Part shown: positions 1-11,894 of the stretch, piece by piece
How the letters are laid out: each line of letters opens with the position of its first letter
Position numbering within the stretch: position 1 is the stretch's first letter
DNA from: Nepenthes gracilis
Lineage: Eukaryota; Streptophyta; Magnoliopsida; Caryophyllales; Nepenthaceae
Assembly: GCA_033239525.1 (NCBI GenBank)
Contig: BSYO01000016.1
Location: forward strand, 8,815,045-8,879,044
DNA length: 64,000 nucleotides
Direction of reading: 5' to 3'
Notes under the pieces: generated by a model
The model's database searches: none
The model's input: only the letters and a program-made list of their open reading frames with translations
Told to the model about the DNA's origin: nothing
Position numbers and translations under genes: made by a program

Positions 1-1425
1 GGATCAAGGCAGCTTAAAGGAAAATCGAGAGCAACCAAGCAAATGATCTGCCAACAACGGAAGATTCCATCCAAGAATCTATCATCCAAAATGGGACCGA
101 CCTCTTCAGGTAGATAGCGCTTCCTTAACTCCCCCGAGTTGGGCACATACACTGGAGGCCAGCAATTAGATTAGTATCGAAAACTAATCCACGTTCAGCT
201 TCTTGGAGCTTGTTCTCAAAGAAGGAAATTCTATCTGCAGCTATGGCATTCTTGTGCAATAATTTTTGGGATCTTACCAACCATTTGAACAACTCTCTCT
301 CTAGAAAAATATCCAAATCTCAGAGTTGTTTAGCCTTAACAATAGCAGCTTCAACTTGGACCTCCACCTCCCTGTGCGTTGTAGGATCAATATATGCTCA
401 GGAAAGATGAGCAATCTTGATGTCACACTTATGCATCCCATCTCTAACTAAGCGTACCAACTCCTGTAATTGCCAGACAAAATAAAATGTTCAGTCAAAT
501 ATAACGATATCCAAAGGAAAATTTATGTACGAGGAAGTAAAAAAGAAACACCTCGTGAAAAAAAAAAAAAAAAAAACTACTCATGGAGAAAAGGGATCTG
601 GAGATTAGTTAGACTCAGAAATGGTGGAATCTTCCAGCACAGAAGGGGCAAAGAGCGGCGATGAAAAGGAATTATGAATGCAGGGAGAGAGGAGAAGGCA
701 TTTGAATCCTCAGGGTGCTCTGATGGCGAGTGATACACCTCAGAGGCCTCCTCAGCCTTTGGAACCTCCAATGAAAAACGACGAGGTCCAAAATCCTCAC
801 CGAAACCTCATCATTATTGGAAGACAACTCCTCTACTATTTTTTCATTATTGATGGGCTCCATAGCTGAAACGACAAGAGGAGTGGAAGCAGAATTGTTG
901 AGTGGCGAACTAACAAAAATTGAGATCCCGTATTTAGCAAAAAATATAGCAACAATCAGTTCTCCCACATTCAAGCAATGAATAATAGGGTCACTTATTC
1001 CCAAAGAAGCGAGTGGAGAAGTCTCACCACCCAGAACAAATGTGGGCCCTCCTCAAAATTTGGGTGGCCTGGTGAAGAAAGAATTGGGTCTAGCCTCTAA
1101 GATGACTCACTAGCTTCTAATGTGATCATTTCATTACAAGCCTCATCAGTCATCCTTTTAAAATTAGCAGAAGATGACAAAAAGCATGGGCCAAGAACCG
1201 AGTAACCTGCCTCCTCGGTCACTACTCCTAGAAAACCCTCAATAAAAAGCTCCGTAGCTTTTCTTTTGGGTTTATGAAAAGGCCTTCTAGTTAACGGCAG
1301 CGGCCTCTTCTGCCATACTAACCTCCTAGTTAACGTCAACAAGCATATCTGGGTCAGAAAATTACTCGTCTTTTGAAGTACAATGGCATCTTCTTCTATC
1401 AACTTGATCAATGGTTTGGCCATAA
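1..1425 (-). pseudogene. Antisense extra ORF of Tat-A, C-terminal half, decayed
   Basis: Minus-strand sequence that aligns with 19980-21260 in Tat-B. Shared landmarks include a GAGATCCCGTAT-like segment (about 923 here, about 20835 there), the lysine-rich stretch near 1255-1280, and the upstream part near 1390-1420. Only short open stretches survive (for example 672-1004 and 1097-1423 on the minus strand), so the frame is broken several times. The product has no function I recognise. It is the continuation of the domain described at 2600-4190, from which it is separated by an inserted LTR. Antisense extra ORFs next to the 3' LTR are known from Tat-lineage elements, and the assignment rests on that plus the copy in Tat-B. 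Confidence 0.5.
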
Positions 1426-1449
1426 AAGTTTTATTTTCCAGAACTTTAC

Positions 1450-2465
1450 TAGTGAAAAAACACTTTTTGTACTTACGTGAACAATCAAGTTTCGATCCCG
1501 TGCAATAATAGTGGAAATAGTAAAAATTAAATATTCAATACATGTAAAGAATATTTATGTCTAGATGCTAACGAGATAAAAGGCATGCACAATAAATATA
1601 ACGATGAACAATAATGAAAAAGACACGATTTTTGGTGACGAAGAAAAAACTCGATACCCATGGTAATCGAGAAAAGCCCTCCGGGCTTGAACGGCCAGGG
1701 AAGAACTGCACTATGAAAATCAACTTACAGACCGGGTGGTAACAACGCGCTAACCTAGCCGACTTACTCCCGTCTTGTGATCCCTACCAAGGAACTCCTT
1801 GGATTTACCCGCGACAACGGAACCGGACACCTTCCGGTCTTCACGTCAACCTCCCCTCTCGTGCCACTTGAATTGTCAATCACGATCGGATCTCCTTCTT
1901 CAATGTACCGACGTCTCCAACAAATGTAGAAGGATGGAAGAGTTTAAACGGTAAAGAGGAATGAAGAGAAAAATCGTTAGAACATGAGGCACAACGATGT
2001 AAAGCATAGTAGGTTGAGTTTTCTCAAATGGAGCAAGATTAAAGAGTAAGAAGAATGCTCTTCTCTCAAGTAGAATGGCTCCAACAATATCAAAAGAGGC
2101 TCTGGACGTCTTAGGGTTTCAAAAACATAAGACATGTATTTATAGAGGGTGCAAAAAATCATTCAAAATTTTTGCCCGTTGCACCGGTACTCGAGCGCAG
2201 CTCAAGCGCGCGGCGAGCGCACGGAGGGTTTCCAGAGAAACCCTACGTGCGCTCGAGCGGGTATCGAGCGCCAGACGAGCGAGACCCATTTTGGTTTTTG
2301 GGCTCGAGCGGGTATTGAGCGCCAGGCGAGCGGGGGACATTCTGAATTTTAGACTCGAGCGGGATCAGACGAGAAGCAGGCACGGTAAATATGTTGATCC
2401 GAGAATAAGAAGCCACTGGAATGTGTTGATGCAGCACTTCAACGAAGCAGAACCCGACACTAACA
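1450..2465 (-). repeat. Copia-type LTR inserted in Tat-A antisense ORF
   Basis: A block interrupting the antisense ORF. Read on the minus strand it starts TGTTAGTGTCGGG at 2465, has a GC-rich segment with repeated CTCGAGCG/GAGCGC words (2190-2380), and then a TATA box CTATAAATA (2137-2145). This order is typical of an LTR promoter. The left end was not resolved and I found no clean target-site duplication, so the start is approximate. The plus-strand open frame of 200 codons at 2075-2677 crosses the LTR edge and is not regarded as a gene. Confidence 0.5.
2137..2145 (-). promoter_or_regulatory. TATA box of the inserted LTR
   Basis: CTATAAATA on the minus strand, followed downstream by GCATTCTTCTTACTC-type leader sequence. 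It is the best plant-type TATA box in this LTR and supports the minus orientation. Confidence 0.5.
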
Positions 2466-2599
2466 AAAAAAATTACATACGGTCACGGAATATGTCAAGT
2501 ATAAAAATGACCCTAACAACTAGTATAAGAAGAATTGGCCAATTTTCATTTATTAGAAAAGGTCCAATCAGAATGAACTGTAATAAAAAAAAATATCAA

Positions 2600-3128
2600 T
2601 CCTTTCAACCTTTTATTGAATTTGGATTTCCTCAACTTTTTTTGTACATCTTTCTAGGGGTAAATGAAATCGAATAACCCTTCTAATTAAACTGAAAGAT
2701 GACTTTAACTGCCCTATTATCCAAACAATGCCCCCAATGTGAAAGAAGATACACAAAGAGACTAGGTACATGATGGCATTAGGGCGGAGATGTGCAACGG
2801 GAATTTCCAAGGCCTCTGATATTTCGTAGAGCTCCCTAGCGAAAATAATGTAGAGGCCCTCCCTCAACGAACCTCATAAATGGCGATAAAGCCATGCCTT
2901 TGGAGAACGAACTCTCTCCGATGATGAAAGAACTTGGAAAGGAATGGCAACAGGGATATTACACCTCTCATAAATGTCTAGAACCTTCTCGATCATAAGG
3001 CTAGATAGAATATCAGTAATGCCCTTGTAAGTTACATGAGGAACCATGGGAAACAAGGAGAAGTAGAAAGTAAACTTACGCTGGGAGTTGAAATATAAAA
3101 AGATGAAAAATGAAATCAAGTAACCCTT
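2600..3128 (-). pseudogene. Antisense-ORF domain unit 1 (putative gypsy-type transposon domain)
   Basis: Minus-strand unit starting near an ATG at about 3050. Visible motifs in order are ERCNIPVAIPFQV, then SSERVRSPKAW, then REGLYIIFARELYEI, then PVAHLRPNAIMYLVSLCIFF. This pattern (IP..P.., ER.., LREGL..P......LN.LGI.P.QL.PN......GF....R) fits the Pfam family called putative gypsy-type transposon / Transposase_28. A later segment reads like FRFNQ. A frameshift near 2870 separates the two halves. The role is unknown. It is the first of three near-identical units with a period of about 547 bp. Confidence 0.65.
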
Positions 3129-3670
3129 CTAATTGAAATATCGATTTTTCTAACTTTTTACTAAATTTGGAGTCCCTCCATTTATTCTATACCCCCTTTT
3201 AGAGGTGAATGAAATCTAGTCACCCTTTTGATTAAATCGAAAGATGACTTTAACTACCCTAGCGTTCAAATGAAGCCCCAACGACGAAAAAAGACACAGA
3301 AAGAGACTAGGTACCTGATGGCATTAGGGTAGAGACGTGCAACAGGAATCTCCAGGACTTCTAATATTTCATAAAGCTCCCTAGCAAAAATAATGTAGAG
3401 GTCCTCCCTAAGATTAACCTTATAAATGCTGATAAAATCATGCCTTGGAGAACAAGCTCTCTCGAAAAATGAAGGAACTTGGAAAGGATTGGCAACAGGG
3501 ATATTACACCTCTTGGAAATGTCTAAAACCTTCAATCATAACACTAGATAGAATATTAGCAATGCCCTTGGAAGGTACGTGAGGAGCCATGGGAAACAAT
3601 GAGAAGTAGAAAGCAAACTTACACTGAGAGATGGAATACAAAAGGATGAAAAAAATAAAATCTAGTGACT
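3129..3670 (-). pseudogene. Antisense-ORF domain unit 2 (tandem copy)
   Basis: Second tandem copy. The reading frame at 3266-3535 (minus) keeps KRCNIPVANPFQV, FERACSPRHDFISIYKV and LREDLYIIFARELYEIL continuing to LYPNAIRYLVSFCVFFR without a break, so it preserves the domain core better than unit 1. The preceding start region (MAPHV-like, at about 3590) is out of frame with it. The unit repeats the non-coding joint as well as the coding core, so the triplication is at the DNA level and not a protein-internal repeat. Confidence 0.65.
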
Positions 3671-4190
3671 CTTTTGATTAAAATATAAATCCTTTTGACC
3701 TTTTATTGAATTTAGATTCTCTCAACTTGTTCTGTGCCCCTTTCTAGGGGTGAATAAAATCCAGACACTGTTCTGATTAAATTGAAAGACGACTTTAAAT
3801 ACCCTAGTGTCCAAATGAGTTAGGGTGGGGACGTGCAATGGAAATTTCTAGGGCCTCCAATATTTTGTAAAGCTCCCTAGTGAAAATAATGCAAAGACTT
3901 TCCCTTATATGAACCTCATAAATGGTGATAAAGTTATACCTTGGAGAACAAGCTCTCTCGGATGATGATAGAACTTAGAAAGGAATGGCAACAAGGATAT
4001 TGTACATCTCGTAAATGTCGAGAACCTTTTTGATCGTAAGACTAGATAGAATATCAGCAACGCCCTTGAAAGTTGCATGAGGAGCCATGGAAAATAAGGA
4101 GAAGTAGAAAATAAACTTAGGATAAGAGATGAAATACAAAAAGATGAAAAAAATAAAGGCACGCTAGAGTTTAAATAAAGGACTTTAGCC
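3671..4190 (-). pseudogene. Antisense-ORF domain unit 3 (tandem copy)
   Basis: Third copy, on the minus strand starting from an ATG-like position at about 4088. Recognisable words are MAPHATFKG, the degenerate counterpart of NIPVAIPF, ERACSPR and ELYKILEALEI. A stop interrupts the IPF..VLSSSER segment. The stretch matching 2740-2775 in unit 1 (the AAAGAGACTAGG region) has been deleted here around 3815. It lies nearest the ORF's presumed promoter side, where the sequence resembles 21840-21990 in Tat-B. Confidence 0.6.
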
Positions 4191-5316
4191 ATAACGACGC
4201 TGTTTAGACCTACCTAAAGAACCACACTGTTATAATGACGGGGGACACGTGCCAGCATGGAATGATGCTACAGCACATCTCTTCTACTTCACCAATAATG
4301 ATGATTTTATGTGATGCTTCCCAAGGCAACAACTTGGCAACGGACTATTCTATTTCTTCAATAATTTTGATTAAACAGTTCAGTTTTAATCAAAATATCG
4401 GCTCAAACACTCCATGAATATTTCAATTCTGAATTTGTTCGAACTAAATTATTACGCCCCACATTGTCAGAACTCCGAACTATTAAATTATCGGACTAGA
4501 AAAAAGATGAACAAAGTCAAAACATACGAGTAGACACTCCACCCAAGTGAAGTAATTTAAAGAATTTCAAGTATATAGAAGCTATACAAAGAATGCAAGT
4601 TCTCATTCAGGTCATTAGATCCTTTCATAATGTACAAGTTTCGAACAACAAAAGCACAACTCAAAAGAAAGTGAAGCGAATGCAGGGCAACGACCCAAGA
4701 AGAAAAAATAATCACGCACTTCGTTCCAATCACTCGGACACATGTTGTGTTGGAAGTCCCGCGGGATGAAAAGAATGAAAGAAAAATCGTCCAGCCACAC
4801 TAGCAACATTTATTTGGACCACCTTTACATGGTCCAGCAAGATAAGGGCTCCGCTATAATATGCTGGCCTGGCTTTAAGATGGACGTAAAAGAGAAAAAT
4901 CAAGATAGTTTTCCTAATAAAAAAGGATAACCAAGATAGATTTTAAATGTATCATCAGGCAATGGTTTCAAAACTTGAAGGATCTTCTCCACCAACTTCA
5001 GCATCTACACCTAACAGTAACTACAAAATGACATGTTTACTAAAGGGTGATCACATGGCCAAGTAGGAAATAGAGTATTCTCAGATGCAATCTAACAAAC
5101 CCTTAATTTATAGTTAAAGAAAAAGCCCAATTGGAAAGAAAATCGAAAATTATAAAGACATCAAATCACGGTAAATAATAATAATGAATAAAATTCTACC
5201 AAATATGACCCCTAATTGATAGAAGATCTGCGATAGAGATGTGCTTTGATTGCACGAATGATTAATCAACTGGCTTCTCATCAATGACATGCTCAAAGTT
5301 TGAATTTAAACTTCCA
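4191..5316. other. Non-coding 3' region of Tat-A
   Basis: No gene. It aligns patchily with 21850-23270 of Tat-B: the TTTAAATAAAGGAC and ATAATGACGGGGGACACGTGCC words correspond to TTAAATAGCCAAGG and ATAATGACTGTGACACGTGC there. Short minus-strand frames (for example 4615-4809) have counterparts in Tat-B but no recognisable product. Confidence 0.5.
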
Positions 5317-5331
5317 AATATGAGTGGCTAA
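5317..5331 (+). promoter_or_regulatory. Polypurine tract of Tat-A
   Basis: AATATGAGTGGCTAA lies directly before the LTR start. It matches position for position the AATATAAGGGGTTAG at 23270-23284 in Tat-B, though it is mutated at several purines. Confidence 0.6.
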
Positions 5332-6055
5332 TGTTGGGTGTGGCCTAAAATAAATTAGCCAACTTAAAGTTGAAGTAAGGCCCAAACGTTAACGGCCTAA
5401 AACAAGGAAGTATAAAACAGAATGAGTCAAACGAGTAACGGTTTTGTAGAGTACTAATTTAAACATTTAATCCTAAGGAACGGTTACCAAAAACTAAAGA
5501 ATAATAATAAACAAATTAATAAAACGATCCAAAAAGGATGAAACGATTCTCATAATGAACAACTAGACAATTTTCTCGTTGAATTTAAATGATGATTACC
5601 CACAAAAAATAATGCTTCTCAATAGTTGTCTCGAAATGTCTTTCAACACAAGTAGCGATTTTAGAGGCTAACCGAATGGATAGGAACCCTAACTATAAAT
5701 ACAACTCCTCTCGAACCGAGAAAGGGGTAAAAATCTAGAGAAAAAAAGACAATCAAACAAGCGAGTGCACCCAAGTAGAGCAAAGTCCTCTTAATTCATA
5801 CATATCTCCATCCTTTTTTTAATTTCAGCATCTATTTTCTTTTCGCATCTTTCAATCCTAGAAGAAAAATTATTGATTTGAGTGTCAGAAGATATATTGG
5901 ATGAGTGAATCCCGCATACCGTTTATCTCTCCTTCAATTTGTTATGGCCTATAGGATAAGGATTTACAGACATGAAGACCGAACTCGATCCACTTTCAGA
6001 AAGACTATCACAACTCCCTAATTCGTGTGATAATTCAGATCCCTGGGATATATCA
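5332..6055 (+). repeat. 3' LTR of Tat-A
   Basis: Starts TGTTGGGTGTGGCC and ends ATATATCA. It contains a TATA box (ACTATAAATAC, about 5691-5702) followed by a C/T-rich leader. The 3' third aligns with the Tat-B LTRs (GAAGAAA.ATT..TGAGTGT.AGA.GATAT and AATTCAGAT near the end). Length is 724 bp. The following five bases AATAT would be the right-hand target duplication; the partner lies outside the window. Confidence 0.65.
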
Positions 6056-6949
6056 AATATTTTAATAATTAACTATAAATAATTCTTTTTAGTAATCATT
6101 ATTGAAATAATATTTCTAAGTGATTGTTATTACTATTTTGAATAAATAATTTTTAAAATATTAATTTAACTAAACACAAGTTTTATATAATAATAATAAT
6201 AATCACGCCTAACGATTGGAAATAAAATTTTAGCTATCAATTAAATAAGGCCTATATAAATTTTGAATATATTTCCTTTTAAAAGACGTATGCATTATTT
6301 AAGCCGACGGACTTGAATTAGGTTTATTGAAAAGCAAGGTCGAAATCTATTAATCAAGCTACCTCCACCGAATAATATTTATTGATCTCTCTTGGAATAA
6401 TTGTACTGGCCGTTCTTGACTAATAATTAAAGAAGCAGTTACTTTATTTTATAAGGCACGATATTAAATGTACAAATATTTACTAGAACATGTCCAAGTG
6501 TGACTTAAAAAAATTACAGGCAGCATTTTAATTTAGAATATATTTTAGGTAGTCCCTATTTTTGCACTCTAAATCCCGGAAGTGCTATCCGACTTTCTCC
6601 ATGATTGCTCCAAAAGCTACAATATATATGGTTTGGTCAATCAAAATTCAAAATAATAGAAAGAAGGCTTCAAAAGCTATTAAAACCAACCAAGTAAATG
6701 AGGGCCGAGGGAGCCGGAAGCCCAACATGGCCATGCCCAGTGAATTGATGCCCATGATGGTTTACTATGGACCAAAGCCTAACCGCTTTGTGATCAAAGC
6801 CGAACCGCATGACTTAGGACCTAAACCCTATAAGAAGTAGACCACACCAAACCAGGAGGACAAACTACAGTAAATAGGTCCAGTCTACCATGCAACCACA
6901 GGGCACCACCCTGCCAACAATGCTTATTTTGGCCCACAGATTGGGAATC
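6056..6949. other. AT-rich spacer with one unassigned frame
   Basis: No supported gene. AT-rich with ATA trinucleotide runs near 6190. An open frame of 92 codons at 6562-6840 (+) is basic and has no recognisable domain. Its second half faintly resembles 56790-56900 (the AAGCCYAACC...GGAYCYAAACC words), so it is probably transposon-derived. Confidence 0.4.
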
Positions 6950-7790
6950 TTAAAAATGATATTCTTATTCATCGATCAGTATATAAAAAACTAGTTTTAT
7001 ATAGATAAGGCATATCATTTGAGTACTTCTTTTGGAGTTCAATCAGTTCATGTGAAAAAAGATCATTTTCGTCCTCTGGAAAATGATGAAAGAGTTTTGG
7101 ATCCTAAAGAACCATATCTTAGTGCTGTAATTCTACTAATATACTAACAAATTATACACAACTTGATATTGTCTTTAGAATTAATTATTAGCAAGATATA
7201 AGTCTACTCCAACACGAAAATATTGGAACGATATCAAATGTATGTTTCAATATCTTTTAGTACTACTAATATGGGATTATTTTATTTTAGTGGATTAAAT
7301 TAATAATTGGTTGGATATACATATGCAAATTATTTTATCTGATCAATATAAAAATTGATCAAAAATAAGATATTTATTCACTTATCAAGGTACTGGCATA
7401 TTTTTCAAATCTATAAAGCAACCGTTATTTGCTACTTCTTTGAATCGCTTATAGATTATTGTTATATATCAAGCAAGTAGGAAATGTCCTCGGTTGAGAT
7501 TACTAATTCAACATATTGGAGAAAAATGTGATTTATCTGAAATTAATGATAGACCAATAATTTTATATAAAAATAATATGACTTGCATCACATATATTGC
7601 TAGAAATTATAGTAAGACTAAAAGAACAAAGCATATTTTATTTGCAAACTTACAAAAAAAATGTGATATTAATATCAATTAGAACTATCTGGTTATAATT
7701 TAACAAATTTATTTAGTAAAATATTATTGAATATCATATTTGAAAAGATTGCATATGATATTGGAATGTGACGATTTAAAGACCTCCCAT
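6950..7790 (+). pseudogene. Decayed copia RT/RNase H tail
   Basis: Remnant of the 3' end of a Ty1/copia polyprotein. The clearest part is 7494-7682, reading LLIQHIGEKCDLSEI, PIILYKNNMTCITYIA and TKRTKHILF, which corresponds to the RNase H segment (WL..HI...C.L......ILYEDN.ACI......K..RTKHI). Upstream pieces near 7040-7270 read like the D.R..LENDE..LDPKEPYLSA and MGLFY segments. Many stops and indels. The family differs from Copia-1, -2 and -3 in this window. Confidence 0.75.
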
Positions 7791-8210
7791 TAATTCTTTT
7801 TAGGAGGAGTTAATTTAAAGATTTGTATTCATTGTACTCATTTCTTTATTAAGATTTTATCCAACCAAGTTTTTTTTTTTTTTTTTTTTTTTTGTGGGTA
7901 AGGTTTTAATCAGAAAATCCTAATTTATTTGATGGTTTACAAGAATAATATATTATTTTTCCTTCACAATTAGTTTTTTCCCACTAGATTTTTCCTTGGC
8001 AAAGTTTTAATGAAACATATTGTTTGTTCATGGTTATTCAAAGAGAGTGTTATAAATTTACTATTGATAATGAATGACTACTTCTTTTTACCTATACAAT
8101 TTTCTCATCTCTTGCAATTTTTAGGTGATAAAATTATGTCCATATTCCTTGCCGTCCTCACATTCTTTGGACTCTTAACTATATTATCATCATTCTAATT
8201 GTAACAATAA
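7791..8210 (+). repeat. 3' flank and probable LTR piece of the copia remnant
   Basis: After the RNase H remnant comes a purine tract (TTTTAGGAGGAGTTAA, about 7798-7813). It is followed by a T-run of about 26 bases (7869-7894) and the words AGTTTTTTCCCACTAGATTTTTCC and GGCAAAGTTTTAATGAAAC (7970-8015), which are typical of copia LTR leaders. No boundary or target duplication was found. The 62-codon frame at 8010-8198 is not considered a gene. Confidence 0.4.
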
Positions 8211-8246
8211 TTTACATTTTAACTCGATAAAAAGGTATTTGAAATA

Positions 8247-8292
8247 ATATATGTATATATATGTATGTATATATATGTGTGTATGTGTGTGT
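8247..8292. repeat. TA/TG microsatellite
   Basis: Runs of ATATATGTATATATATGTAT followed by TGTGTGTATGTGTGTG. Simple repeat; no gene. Confidence 0.85.
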
Positions 8293-8443
8293 AAGAGAAT
8301 GGAAACAATTAAGAAATACTACTAATTTTTAAAGAATTAGTTTTCTATACGTTGTGTTCTTATAATAGTTTTTGTTTTACTATTCTTTTGTTTTACAACA
8401 TATTATGAAATCTATATATTTTAAAAGGTTTATTTATTGGTTG

Positions 8444-9448
8444 TCATGGGTATAGTGATCTATAGACCATCTCAAAAACTCAACCCGTTAAAGAAGAAAA
8501 GGTTCGAAAAGCGGACACCCAGCATGATGCTCATTTAACCTAACATCCAGAAGGCAACGCGGTTGATCTAAACAGGTCGATTCTGAATTGCCCAACAAAA
8601 AAAAGCATTTAGGGTTACGTAATGCGCTGCCATAGTAGTTGTCCCTCCATTTCAATAGTCGGCAGCCTTCACAATTCAACGCTTACAAGCAAGTAGTACC
8701 TACCATATTGCGGCCCAATGATTACTCTGATAGCTCAACAAATATATCTAAAATATCTTTCTATGATTGCGTATCACCCTAGAATGGCACTTGTATCTCA
8801 ACAAATCTTTTTAGATTACCATATATCACCCCAATGATCAATAAAATAAATATTCTTAGATGGTACCGGTTACCATAACCGCCCTCCTGTCACGAGTCAT
8901 GAGGCTCCAAAATGACTAAATTGATACTCACTCTACAAATGTACCTCATTTTTCTCAAGACAGAAAATTGACTCTCGAATTTCCAATGAGGTTCCTAAGG
9001 CTTAGGTATTCCAACACATTAAGACTGCATAGACAAAGAAAAGTTACTTTACCCATGAGTGTACCCTTTCCAAAACCACTTAACCTAAGAGTGCATCCTA
9101 CCCACAAGTTGCTCTTCATAAAGAGCACAACTTCTAAAAAGCCGCTCCTAGCCAAGTACACCTCTGAGAACACAATCTTCCAACGAACACTCTATCCCCT
9201 TCATTCGTGCATCCATGCACCTTGCATCCCTCCATCTTTCTCATCATTGAAGAAGGATTTTTAATTTAAGTGTTGAAAGATATATCGAGGAATGAGTCTT
9301 ATATACCACTAACTTTCTATTTATTTATTGTGGTGTGTATGACTTAAATTTTTAAAAAATAAAGATTGGACCCACTTTAATTTCACTTGTCAGGCAAAAC
9401 CAAGTGGCCTCCTAATTCTCACAATAATTCGGATTAAATGACGTATCA
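8444..9448 (+). repeat. 5' LTR of Tat-B
   Basis: Aligns along its length with 23285-24328. It starts TCATGGGTATAG (TG has become TC) and ends ACGTATCA. The position equivalent to the TATA box of the 3' LTR reads CTACAAATG (near 8932), so this copy has probably lost its promoter. Divergence between the two LTRs is large by eye, meaning an old insertion. Confidence 0.8.
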
Positions 9449-9466
9449 TTTGCGCCATCTGCAGAA
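9449..9466 (+). promoter_or_regulatory. Primer binding site of Tat-B, mutated
   Basis: TTTGCGCCATCTGCAGAA follows the LTR end. It resembles the TTGGCGCCGTCTGTGGGA-type site seen intact in Tat-C (33632-33649, minus), with one G missing and some substitutions. Confidence 0.6.
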
Positions 9467-9521
9467 AGTATGATGAAAAGCCTAACCCCATAACCAAACA
9501 AGCAAGCATAGTGAATACAAG

Positions 9522-11861
9522 TGTGACGTTCCGTATCCCAACCATAAATCGACAAGGGTTCGGCTGTAATACAGATATCGGACCAATACAAAACCTACTC
9601 AACAATAAAATCCAATCCCAAAGAAAAATTTAGAACATCATCCAACCTCACACAATCATCACACAGGATCCAAAATTTTCACAATATTATGTGGCTCCAA
9701 TATTGGGTCTCTAGACACCTTGTCGGAACAAAGAGATGCCACTAATACCCTGTAATATCATAACAAGACCTAGAAAGTATACCAAAATCCAACAAAATAC
9801 TCCATCTATCTAAGCATAGGCCTACTAACTTATAATACAAAAGAATTATACATATACATCCTTCCTATCCCAAAAGAATAATAATTATACCAAAAATATA
9901 AAAGAAACAACTCAAAATACATCAAATAACTTTTCTTGCCCTCAAACTAGCATTAGTCCTTCAATCCTGCTCATCGGACAAAAACTCGTGCTAACCATTT
10001 GGGAGTTAGTAAAAATAGTAAATGGTGAGTTAAAGCTCAGTAAAATATAAAAATATCTAAAAACATACAATTCATATTCAAAACATAACAATATATACAT
10101 ATGAAGATGTGCAGAAAGCAATGACAATGACTAATTTCCAAAACATGCATGAAAGGTTAAACTTTCATAAAGCCATTCAATTTCTTTATTTCATTTCTGA
10201 TTTTTTATCTGATCAAATTATATTAAGATAGGTCAAAATATACTATCTGATGAATATTCTAGGTCCAAATTCCTAACTTCTTATTTTCTTGGAGAATTCT
10301 ACTCTCAAACCCAAAATTTCAGAGTTCTCACTCCAGGAGAACAAATTATAGTTGAAACCCATAGCCGAAACCCATAGCCGAAGCCTATAGCTTAATTATA
10401 GAATATCCCCCTTCTTATCCTTGATCATGAATCATATATTTTCATGTTCTCGAAACTTAGGCCTTCACAAAATTTTCATCACATACATAACATAACTTTA
10501 AAGCTTTTCATCACAATTTTTTTTCATAAACAATTCAATCATAATTTTTGGAACATATACAATTTAACATATTTAACATACATGCAGTCAAACATCATTA
10601 TTCACATCCGATAATATTCCAGAATACATTAAAATCATAATTTATAGAGTACTCGCATCTATCAAGCTAGGGTTACGAATTTCTAAAGCCAAACCATACG
10701 TAAATTTATAATTAATTCAGGTAAAATCAAAGTGGTGTGCGGGTTAGGGTTCCAGTGAGTTTAAAACCATACGAAACTACTAATTTGGTTATAAAATTCA
10801 TATATTTGCATGAAAACGAAGGAGGAGAGTATGAATGCATTTGCCTTAACCTTATACCCCATAGATCGGAAGAAAAGATAGTCTAAAATACCCAAACGTC
10901 ACGTTTCTCTCTCCTACCGTCCCTTTCTCTCTCTACCAAATTACTTTCTCTCTCCTTCGTGCTACCTCCGACGCCACTCAGCTTCGCACACACCATCTCC
11001 AGTCACCGCCGATCACTCGTGTACTACTGTTGCCACCGACGCCTCTCTTGGCGTCACCTCATTGGTGCCGATGCCGCCTCTGCCACCTCTTGGGGCCACC
11101 GCTCTTCCCTTGGAGAGCTTCTCTCTCCTTGCCATGTACACGATCACCGCTTCAACCCCTCTCATTGCACAACTATCCACCGCGTGCACCACCACCGCAC
11201 CGCCTGCCACCGCTACGCCAATCTCTTGGTTCAACGCAAAGCCCGTGCTGCCACCCTTCTATCTCCTCCATTGTCTCCCAATTCATCCAATTTCACCCAA
11301 AATCGATACATGCAACCCCAAAATGAGTATCCATAATGAGAATAGAAGGATTTACTTGCCTCAATTTCACCAGATTCCTCCGGCAACGGTGGCGACAGCA
11401 GCGGCTCCTCCTTTGGCCTGCGCGATTTCCTCTTTTCCTTCACACGACGGCACATATCGGAAAGCGAGTTTCGCTGGGCTTCCATTTTCAACATTGCTTT
11501 GCTCCAGTGACAACGGCCGGTGGCCTCTTGTGCCGCCTTCTCCATGCAAGACCCTCATCTCTCTCCCCTTTCTCTCTCCTTGATCTCTCATTTCTGTTTT
11601 CTTCCTTCTTTAATTGTTTATATATATATATATATATATATATTATTTTATATGTATATTTCTCTTTTTACATTTCTTTTATTTTAAAAACTAAATCGAT
11701 ACAAGGATAATAGTGCGTGCACGCTCTAAGTGTCACTTTACAATTTCGATCATTCCTTAAAATCTCATAATATTTAATTAATATTCATCACACCCATATT
11801 ATCTAATAATGATAATAACAAATAAACCCAATTAATTCAGGTAAAAATTTAGAATTTTACA
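9522..11861 (+). repeat. Solo LTR 1 of the TGTGACG family (2340 bp)
   Basis: Begins TGTGACGTTCCG and ends GAATTTTACA. It is flanked by perfect 5-bp duplications ACAAG (9517-9521 and 11862-11866). No internal domain is present. Two other members of similar length and end structure are at 44807-47143 and 54378-56404. It holds a C-rich stretch (10950-11590) that produces several overlapping spurious open frames, and a TA microsatellite (11618-11643). By length and ends it is gypsy-like, perhaps Tekay/Del-type; that lineage call is inference. Confidence 0.85.
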
Positions 11862-11894
11862 ACAAGGGTATAAACCAGTGCACTAGCCAAAGTT

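Larger units (their letters stand above)
1..6055 (+). mobile_element. Tat-A: 3' part of a Tat-lineage Ty3/gypsy element
   Basis: The window opens inside this element. From left to right it holds the C-terminal half of an antisense extra ORF, an inserted LTR, three tandem N-terminal domain units of the antisense ORF, a non-coding stretch, a polypurine tract and the 3' LTR. The same order occurs at 19900-24328 in Tat-B, and the two align by eye in the antisense ORF, in the stretch upstream of the LTR and in the LTR itself. The gag-pol part is absent and presumably lies left of the window. Orientation is inferred from the tract-LTR junction at 5331/5332. All coding parts are decayed. Confidence 0.75.

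Noticed and set aside
559..577. A-run on the plus strand, considered as the poly(A) tail of a retroposed copy or LINE.
   Set aside because: It is a short homopolymer within the antisense-ORF remnant, with no LINE or cDNA features and no flanking duplication.
2075..2677. 200-codon plus-strand frame, basic with repeated arginine-rich words.
   Set aside because: It lies across the edge of an LTR and is made from the GAGCGC repeats; it has no domain and crosses the LTR boundary at 2465.
6562..6840. A 92-codon frame as a host gene.
   Set aside because: No domain, no codon pattern or splice context, and weak resemblance to sequence within the Tat-D LTR region.
10959..11710. Cluster of overlapping frames of 98-173 codons on both strands.
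   Set aside because: They lie inside solo LTR 1 in a C-rich stretch; composition keeps frames open and no product is recognisable.
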